Positions 55,546-64,000 of a stretch of 64,000 nt of DNA are shown here, one piece after another. This stretch comes from Plazaster borealis (lineage: Eukaryota; Echinodermata; Asteroidea; Forcipulatida; Labidiasteridae). A program made the position numbers and the translations under genes. The stretch is taken from the NCBI GenBank assembly GCA_021014325.1, contig CM037463.1, positions 930,001 to 994,000 of the forward strand, given 5' to 3'. The first letter of the stretch is position 1, and each line of letters starts with the position of its first letter. The notes under the pieces were generated by a model, which saw only the letters and a program-made list of their open reading frames with translations, was not told the origin of the DNA and ran no database searches.

Positions 55546-58500
55546 TACATTATTATATTGAATCCAGCATGGCTAACTCTTGGATCAACGAGGCAAACTT
55601 GAGAGGGAATGCAGAGCTGCCAACTCTCCCTGATTCTGCAGAAAGTTCCCTCAAAATAAACCAATCTTTCTGTGTTCTGATGAACAAAATTTGAAAATCT
55701 CCCTGATTATGGAAACGTTTTCCCTATTGTGTTAAATGCAATTCTAGATATCTCCCTGATTGTTGGACAAAATCTCCCTGATTGCAAGATGCAAATGTTG
55801 GCAGCTCTGGGATTGATAACATGATTCTGAGGTTCATAGCTGACAGCTATTCTGCGAAACATAGCATTAACAAATAAAAAGTGTTCTTTTACAACATAGA
55901 AAAAAAGGGATACTCTGTCAACTTTTAACAAGAATCAGGTTTTGTTAGTCTGACTGGTGAAAAAAAAAAATTCTTTAGCTATGATTATGAAGACATCATA
56001 GGCCTACTCTTTGATCTACTTCTCTAGTTCTGAGGATACTGTTCCCAGAAGCTCCTTGAAATCTCTAACCCCAGGGGTTACCAAAAGGTGGGAATGCCAT
56101 TATTTGATCATACCTCCTACCATTTTTTATTCAGACTTTTTGTCAGCAGCGAGTCTCACCTATTCTAAAAACCTGGCCACAATTTGTGGTTTGTTTTTAA
56201 CTTGGCCACACTTTGTTTCGTATTTATCTAGGGAAAGCCATGCATGGATTTCATATCTTTTTATAATATTTAAACATGAATACCATTTTTCTACAATAAT
56301 GTGAAATTCTGTTATACAAGCTAAAAGCTGTCTTATTTATTAAGTTCAGAGGAATCCCAACGCTACAATGCCTATGTTCTTGGTGTTGGGTTTAATTTCT
56401 TTGGCTGGTACTGTCGGATTATAAAGAAGATATTGGACTGTCCCTAATGTCCCTCAAATGGGAAGTGTTATGTTCATACTACCCCAGTAGGGGGATACTT
56501 TTTACCCCGATTGGGGTATTCATCTCCCATTGAGGATATCACTAATCCCCAATTGGGAAACCTCAAGTCTCAACAACTTTTGCCTCGTTTCTTGCTTCAA
56601 TATTGTCTTTATAATTCTGTCTGAACTGACAGCTGAAGGAATGCTTTCTCTGAAACGATCTTTACGATTGAGTCAAAATTGTGTCCGATTTCTAGCCTCT
56701 TTCATACGAGTCAACTTACATCTAATTAAATGCTCTTGTTATTGGAAACAGATTGTGCAAGAATGTGTTTATTATTTTGCACGAGTGACAGGATTTGGGA
56801 ATTAACATTCATCTGTTAAAAAAGATATATTTGGCAATAACAAACATTTATTTCTGCTGTGTAATTCACAACAGATTGCTGAAAATAGACCAACATTCCA
56901 TTTCTAGCTGTTGGAATTTTTTTCTTCAATCGGCCGGCTTTTCATTTTTGTTTTCTGGATTTTGTTATGTGAAATTTCAGATTGTTGGAGGGGTAACATT
57001 CAATGAAAGTTGAGTAGTTGTGAGAAAAATATAGATATATTTATTTCTTTTTCCCAATTTGATGAAGCAACTTGATCAACCAATTTCATAAATTTAATCC
57101 TTCATTTTATAGGGAAAAAACGAAAGGGTCTTTACGGAATGAGCTGAGAACTAGATCTTGCATTGATCAGCTAGACATAAAGGTTCCACTTTCCCAGTTA
57201 CCGGTACTGCTCTACAGCTCCGTGTTGAATCCTCATGGAGGGGGAACAGGGGACTGCTCATCAAGAGAGGGCGCTGTTTACGAATAAATGCCTTCTGCCT
57301 CGTGGAAGCGTTTCTGCTACTAATGGTCAGAGCAAAGCGTGTTTCGTCACATACATTTAATGACTAACACAAATCGTTTGGCTGTTATTTCGGCTTTTGA
57401 ATACTCCTGTTTATTGCATTTTGTTGCGCCCAGAACCAGTTGCCCTTCCTTCGCCTATAGAGCCTTCTAACTAAGTTTACCGCACAAACATCTGGAACAA
57501 GCTCCCTGGCTGATCATAAGATCAGATCAACACTAATTTTGTCCACCCTTTTTCTAGATAACGCTGAAGCCCATGTGTTTTAGAAGGTTAACCACCAGTA
57601 GGCCAAGTTATTCTGTTTTTGTGCCTCAACGCCTTACAGCAAACTTTTGGATTCTGATATGCCACGGGGGGGCATACAAGTAACTTTTGATTGCTTTTGA
57701 TTAACTATTGAACACCTGTACTTTACACCATTTACAGGGGGGCAGTGGGCATTTTGACAAGGCTTTGTTTGCTTTCAATTGTATTTTACTAATGCATTCC
57801 GTAACCCAGGACTGCGCGAAATCGTCACTACAATAGACGTAGCCATATAGTAGAGCCATAATTATACGTACAAATTTTTCATTGTCTGGAATTTTACGAT
57901 TGTTGATTTGACATTAGATGCATTCATAATTGAGTAGGAGACAGTTGTTTCAATACGTAGCAATGTTACCGTCTGGTCCTTGCTCGTGTATCTGTTCTTT
58001 TGCGAAGATGATCAGAATGCGAACGTATCGGATCCAAACATGGAGTTGTTACATCACCAGTTCTTTTCAGAACCACCAGAGATGTTCATGTAATGGTGTG
58101 GATGCAAACCTTTGATTGGCTCCATCATTATCATTCCATCATTATAGTTTCCTGTACATGTACATGTATGATCATTTCCAAATAATTAATGCTGGTCAGT
58201 CGGATCCTTGGTCTATGGTCGGATCATAGAGCAAGGATTCAGACCGTCCAGCGCCCCCCCCCCCCGTCCCCGGCCCACACCATGTGTCCATGTAATCAAA
58301 ATGGGAACATAACCTGGTTTATAATTCCGCCTCTCTCGATCCTAAACTGACCTTCTTTATGTGAAAAATCACCTTTGGCTACTAAATTGTTACAAGGTTG
58401 CCGTTAAAATGTCAGAACAGTTTGTTTTCTTAAATACTTTGTTTTTGTTTCTAACGTTTCGTTTGGTCAGTAGGCCAGGGTTTGGGGATATAAAATAAGG

Positions 58501-60000
58501 ACGAAACACAATTGCTATTGCTCTTGGTTTATTTTCGTTTGTGGAGTAACATCACCACGTTGTTGGGGTTTGTTCGGGTGGGTGATGACATATGTTACTG
58601 TCAAGTTATTATTTTTCAAAGTTCCCTGTCAAAAGTGCCGACCGTCAAGCGTAACGAGGCCTCAACTTTGGAGGTTGTCCTTTGAACATATATTTGGCAA
58701 AACTTTTGCCTATATCCGGGGAAAACTTATATTTAATAAATGAGGACATCTGTAAATCTTATAAAAAATGGAGAGAAGATTAATGTTAGTATCCATAGGC
58801 CTATGGATTAAACTTTAAACCCTCACAACGATACGATTTCCACAGAAAACAGAATTTCTCTTTGATCTGACGTCTGTCATATTTCAAGTCCATACCAAAT
58901 TGGACTTCAAGATGTCCAGACTCAAGATCCAGAGCAAAGCCGTCTAGACATAATGGTAAGGCTATACGGCATTCTTGACCTCTATAGGTCTTGGTCGATG
59001 ACCCCTACATTCTTTAATTAGTTTGTACCAACACAAATATTTACAATGTCTATAGGCCATTGACCAGGCCAACGACCAGTGCTTGCGTTCTGATTTGTAA
59101 CCAATGCCGGTGGCGATGGCATCTTGTGGTGGTCAGTTATGGACGATCACTCGGATCTTGTTGGCAGATGACGTAGAACCTCCCACTCAGTCTCCTTGTT
59201 TCGAGGTTCATTTAGTGGGGGATGTGGGTTGAAAACAGCTGAAACTACCCGATCTGTTCTTCGCCGAACCAATCTCCGCAATGACCCCCCCCCCCAATTT
59301 AAGTTTGCTTTCTCCGTAAAGACGTTGTAAAGAAATGTTGTCAACAGATAGTGATGTTTACTTCACATAGATAAAAATTGTATCCAGATGCAATGACGTA
59401 AAATTTTACCACAAAATCCTTGAATTGCGTGAACCTTCCTATAACGTTCCATTGCCATCAGCCCACATGGTGCATTATAGCTCCATGGATGGTGCAACGG
59501 TAGGATCAGGGGGGAGTTCAGACAACTCGACGGTCGGACAGCTCGGACAGTCATCCGGAAGGGGGCTACATAACCACACGAGGGAGAAGTTTCGAAAAGA
59601 TTGAAGTCATAAACTTCCAAGAAGATCTTGACTCACGTTTTACATTTCACCAAATCCGTTTCGGTTTTGAATTGTTCTTCATGGTTGGTTTACAATGACG
59701 AATGAATGGCGAAAGTCAATGAATTTAGATGTTGCAAGACTAGCAGTGATTGTATAGGAATTCGGTCATGCATCTACTAGTTCATTGACAAGTTTGTACA
59801 GCGAACCTTTATGGTATAGCATATTTCCGGATTTGGGATGAGATGGGTTTTTTAAGTTCTGAGAAACTGACAGATGGGTTCGTTTATCCATGAAACCTCA
59901 ATCCATTTATCCATGAAACCTCAATCCATTTTACTAAGTCATGCTTACTTCTTGTGAAGTATATCGCCACTTTGTGGCTTCATTCGCTGAGCCCACCGGG
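55546..60000. other. Intergenic, no gene recognised
   Basis: Only short open frames without similarity to known proteins. Poly(C) runs occur at about 58253 and 59285. Sequence upstream to 54200 also has C runs near 54203. Confidence 0.5.
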
Positions 60001-60500
60001 NNNNNNNNNNNNNNNNNNNNNNNNNNNNNNNNNNNNNNNNNNNNNNNNNNNNNNNNNNNNNNNNNNNNNNNNNNNNNNNNNNNNNNNNNNNNNNNNNNNN
60101 NNNNNNNNNNNNNNNNNNNNNNNNNNNNNNNNNNNNNNNNNNNNNNNNNNNNNNNNNNNNNNNNNNNNNNNNNNNNNNNNNNNNNNNNNNNNNNNNNNNN
60201 NNNNNNNNNNNNNNNNNNNNNNNNNNNNNNNNNNNNNNNNNNNNNNNNNNNNNNNNNNNNNNNNNNNNNNNNNNNNNNNNNNNNNNNNNNNNNNNNNNNN
60301 NNNNNNNNNNNNNNNNNNNNNNNNNNNNNNNNNNNNNNNNNNNNNNNNNNNNNNNNNNNNNNNNNNNNNNNNNNNNNNNNNNNNNNNNNNNNNNNNNNNN
60401 NNNNNNNNNNNNNNNNNNNNNNNNNNNNNNNNNNNNNNNNNNNNNNNNNNNNNNNNNNNNNNNNNNNNNNNNNNNNNNNNNNNNNNNNNNNNNNNNNNNN
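60001..60500. other. Assembly gap (500 N)
   Basis: Exactly 500 undetermined bases, the conventional size for a gap of unknown length. Confidence 0.99.
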
Positions 60501-60690
60501 TCCTTCACACGTTAAAGCGATGTGCGGGGGACCAAAGTGGTCCCAGAAATGTTTGTATATGTGTGAGACTTGCGCGGTCTACCGACTTCATCAGCCAATC
60601 ATGCACTGTCTAAATACATACTATCTGAAAGTTCATTTCATGCAAAGTGCAAAAGGCTGGAGCACTCACTGCTTTGCTTCATAACATTGT
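60501..60690. repeat. Dispersed ~600-bp repeat, partial copy 3
   Basis: ACCAAAGTGGTCCCAGAA, GTGTGAGACTTGC and CAGCCAATCATG align with 46215-46310. The left part is lost in the adjoining gap. Confidence 0.5.
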
Positions 60691-62946
60691 TTAATCCCCC
60701 CCCCCAAAAAAAAAGGGGGTATTGGCAAAAAAGGTAAGCTGTGTGACACATCAGCCAGGGAAGCACGTTATTGATAGAGACGTACACACACATTTCCATA
60801 AGATCCCTGCACATTCCATGCCATTATGTGGTTGACCACCGAATCAAAAGAGGAAGGTGGCACATCATTTTTGTGGCAATTACATTGGACGGTGATAACA
60901 GCTGAAAGAGAAATTTTGTTTAACTAGGGAAGGGGAATGACCGTTGGGTGTCTGGGGTAGGTCTAGTTTGGACAAGGGACCCCCCATGAACCAAGGTTCA
61001 ATTTAAGTTGGAAGTTGGCTGTCTGATGGAAACCATCGATTCCAATCCCGAGTCCAGGCTGTGATTTGATTTAAATCAAGAAAAATTATCAGCAGGTGTA
61101 AGGTGATGAAAGCTGGACTAGAAAAGGAAAAGTGATCATCATGCCCAAATATGGCACAAGAAATTTACAATCTTTACCACGTGAACTTTGAACGTGAACT
61201 TTGTGCAACCCAAATTTTCAATTTTGTTATCTGGTATTGAGTGATGTCTTGGAATGAAGGGAATGAAGTTAAATTCCCCTAGTGTGACAGCAAACTATGT
61301 CCAAGGGATTGTACAACTTTGACCCAACCTTGATAACTGCCCACTGTACAGTATCAACCACAAACATTGATGGACAAAAAAAAAGATAAAAAATACACAG
61401 AGTATGACGGACCTTAGAGATTTACAGTCAGATATTATCAACTTAAGATTTCCATTAAGTGTGAAATTAAACGCAACGGTTCAATGATCCTGTTGGGGTC
61501 CAATGTCAAGGTCCAAGCCTGTATTCTTTCTTTCGAAAAACTGAATGCTTTTTGAGATCAAGGTTAACAGTTACATGCCTGGGAGAGTTTTATTGCATTC
61601 AATTTGATATTGTGATGGCATGCTTGATGCCCCCCCGAGGAGACATCAAGATGTTGTATAAGATTCATTGATGGGTCAGGAAACCTTCGAGAGGAGACGC
61701 TGCTCTGTGGGAGAATCTTATAGCTACTAGCAAGACAAATCAACATCTCAACGGTGATAGAATTGATGAAGAAAAAAACCACATGATGACAGAGAAATTA
61801 CTGCTAGTAAAATGCCTTAAAGCTTTGAAGAAAATGATTCATTTGCATTGTTTATTCCTATGGTTCTTGTTTCAATAACTTGCTGTATGGATTAACACTT
61901 TGTTGGCTGTTCACAGTGTTTACTTGTACAAGTTAAGTGCACAAATATTTTAGATATAGATAATATAGATAAAAGTTGTTCAAGTTTTCGTCCTATAATT
62001 ATCATGAAAAGTAGTTTTGAAGAAACTGAGTGGAATTCCTTTTAAAGTGAAATTAGTTCCTTTTAGAGTTCTTACAAAAGTGCACCCAAGAATTGGAAAT
62101 GCCTGTTTTTATTCATTTTTGGTTCAAGGTGTTTTCAGCAGAGCATATCTTTGGTTTACAATAATTGTTATCACCCTGAGGGTAAATGATTCACAGATAT
62201 TAACCATAAGAAAATCAGCATCATGATCAGCCCCTAAGTCATCCCCATTGGCATCAAACATCTCAAACCCCTCAAACCCCTATAGACACAATGATTCAAG
62301 ATGAAGTGCAAACATCTTGAATATAGTTTACATCAACGAACTTCCATCTCGTAACAGACTACTGCAGGACCAACAATAAGATGTGGACCTCAACCTACGA
62401 ACCAGTCTCTTCCGGAAATCATCCCGTAATGAACCCTAATCCCCCAGGGTCAGTTTGGGTCTTAGTTAAGCCATTCATGATACGACCAGACAGCTGAGTG
62501 GTCAGATGATTCCTTACTGCTCATTATGAATTATTCACTTGTTTCCATTATTAGCAGGTGCCACACACAGCTCCACCCATGAGTAGGTGTACTTAGACCA
62601 AGGCCAAGGGAACAACCCAATATTACAGGTACATAGAGCATGATGTCCAGATTATCGATAAACCGTGCAATTAATCATCATTGTATTATTGAGGAAATGG
62701 ATATTTAGAAAGGTAAAATGTCAAGGTGGAGCAAAATTGTCCCAACTGGTATGTTGGTTGTACACTTTTGTAATACTGTAATGTATATTTTTAGTGGTTC
62801 GACTGGACATCAGTGGAAAACAGCTTTATGCTGAGCTGTTTTTACCCAGTATAAATAAATAATAAATTAATAAATAAACTAATAAATAAATTGTCCGGTG
62901 AATGAATGAATGAATGATGTCATAACGAGAGCTGCAGCAGTATACA
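60691..62946. other. Intergenic, no gene recognised
   Basis: AT-rich sequence without supported exons. A simple repeat of AATAAATA and GAATGAAT type lies at 62853-62920. Confidence 0.5.
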
Positions 62947-63119
62947 TACATAGACCTTTTCGCAAATGCACGGTGTGCACAAGTTTCCCATAGAGCCGCA
63001 GTGCATGCTGGTCTAGCTAGCGATCAAAAGCAATCAATTTGATCGCTAGCTAGACCAGCATGCACTGCGGCTCTATGGGAAACTTGTGCACACCGTGTAT
63101 TTGCGAAAAGGTCTATGTA
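62947..63119. mobile_element. Near-perfect palindrome (fold-back element)
   Basis: Two arms of 82 bp (62947-63028 and 63038-63119) are inverse complements with a single mismatch that I can see (GCACGG against ACACGG), separated by a 9-base loop AGCAATCAA. Arms begin TACATAGACCTTTTCGC. It has no coding capacity. Confidence 0.88.
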
Positions 63120-64000
63120 CATACAGTAAGCTAAACATATGAGTGGTAACAGAAGAATTGATCCTAATTTTGATCATAAAGATTGATAACTATTTCAAAA
63201 GATGGTTGAGCAAAAAAGGGTTCAACACTTTCGATCGATCTGGCTCATCTCTATCAGTATCATAAAGCCGATTCTTTGATTTAGAATTTAACTTTGACAG
63301 AAGAAAATATAGGGAACAATTTCCTAACTGGCTAAGCTATAAAACAAAATCTTGAAGTGGAGTGAAGCATTCTTGGCCGGTCTGACCTACGCTCATAACT
63401 TCCTTCCCTTTGGTTACAATTCTAAAGACTTTACTGGATGTTTAGTTTATAGCCTGGCTCCAGACTATATACACATCTGTCTCAGTGACGTCTGAAGACA
63501 TCCTCAAGGGTCACTAGGTCATCTTTAATTATCAACTTTTAGTAAAAACAATAAATTATTAACACTTACATGGTATCTGGTAGCTTTACACAAATCAAAT
63601 TTGTAGAAATAGTTGTATAGTGGGTTGGGGGCATCCATAAATTTAGGAATGTTGTAATCTACACATGCATAGTTGTGGTATGGGGGATTTGCAACTATTG
63701 GATATTAGAAAAGGCCGAGTTCATTTGAGGATCAAGGCTTTGTAAGAAAAAATACCAAGAAACTAAGAAATCATCACATACTAGAACAATTAGTAAAACA
63801 ATTCCTTGGTTAAGTATAGGTTTTCCTGGTAATTTTCGGCAAAAAAACAGCCTATTTCACTTTTGAGCATTTGAAATAAAGCAATTTTGCCTCTTCAGTT
63901 GAAACCCTTATTTAGTTTCATTTTGAGGCAAGCAAATTTATATATAGCATTATATTCAATTAAACTGATAAGTCCTTCTTATTAGCCATGCGAAATCAGC
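63120..64000. other. Intergenic, no gene recognised
   Basis: AT-rich; no exon, RNA gene or bounded repeat could be supported. Confidence 0.5.

Noticed and set aside
58489..58495. TATAAAA as promoter of a downstream gene
   Set aside because: No exon could be supported within the following kilobases, and single TATA matches are frequent in AT-rich DNA.
59941..60684. Long frames across 60-60.7 kb
   Set aside because: They consist almost entirely of the 500-N assembly gap.

Overview
This is animal nuclear DNA, most likely from an echinoderm. Genes are split into many short exons with GT-AG introns. Coding exons match deuterostome proteins. The non-coding DNA is full of short inverted-repeat elements (MITEs) and tRNA-derived SINEs. 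One TTAA-flanked MITE family looks to me like a common sea-star repeat, but that is recall and has not been checked.

Layout. (1) 3-4201 (+): the last six exons of a single-pass membrane protein with EGF-like repeats, a juxtamembrane region that may be SEA-like, a membrane helix and an NPxY-bearing tail. Its 5' part lies outside the window. (2) 4202-6930: repeats, including a 761-bp element with clear inverted ends and a 9-bp target duplication. (3) 6931-8205 (-): an intronless ORF of 424 codons, function unknown, with an RVxF-type motif. (4) 8206-12786: mostly repeats, no recognised gene. (5) 12787-19514 (-): WDSUB1, with all eleven coding exons resolved (seven WD repeats, SAM, U-box; 496 aa). 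(6) 19541-21111: the spacer between two head-to-head genes. (7) 21112-53523 (+): the complete SMARCC1/2-type core subunit of SWI/SNF (BAF) chromatin remodelers. All 25 coding exons join in frame to 1193 codons, with a poly(A) signal at 54150. (8) 54171-64000: no gene recognised; repeats, a 500-bp assembly gap (60001-60500) and a long palindrome near 63033.

The main unusual result lies inside the SMARCC introns. A ~85-nt sequence occurs five times, always in the sense strand of the host gene. It has the features of a box C/D snoRNA: a C box, a D box, terminal stems and a guide that pairs with a conserved segment of 28S rRNA. The same gene also has a fourfold 52-bp duplication of a 3' splice site, two minisatellites (one grown from the end of a MITE), nested MITEs, and inverted MITE pairs that flank groups of exons.

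WDSUB1 is a likely ubiquitin ligase and SMARCC a chromatin remodeler scaffold. Apart from a possibly shared promoter region nothing in the sequence links the gene functions.
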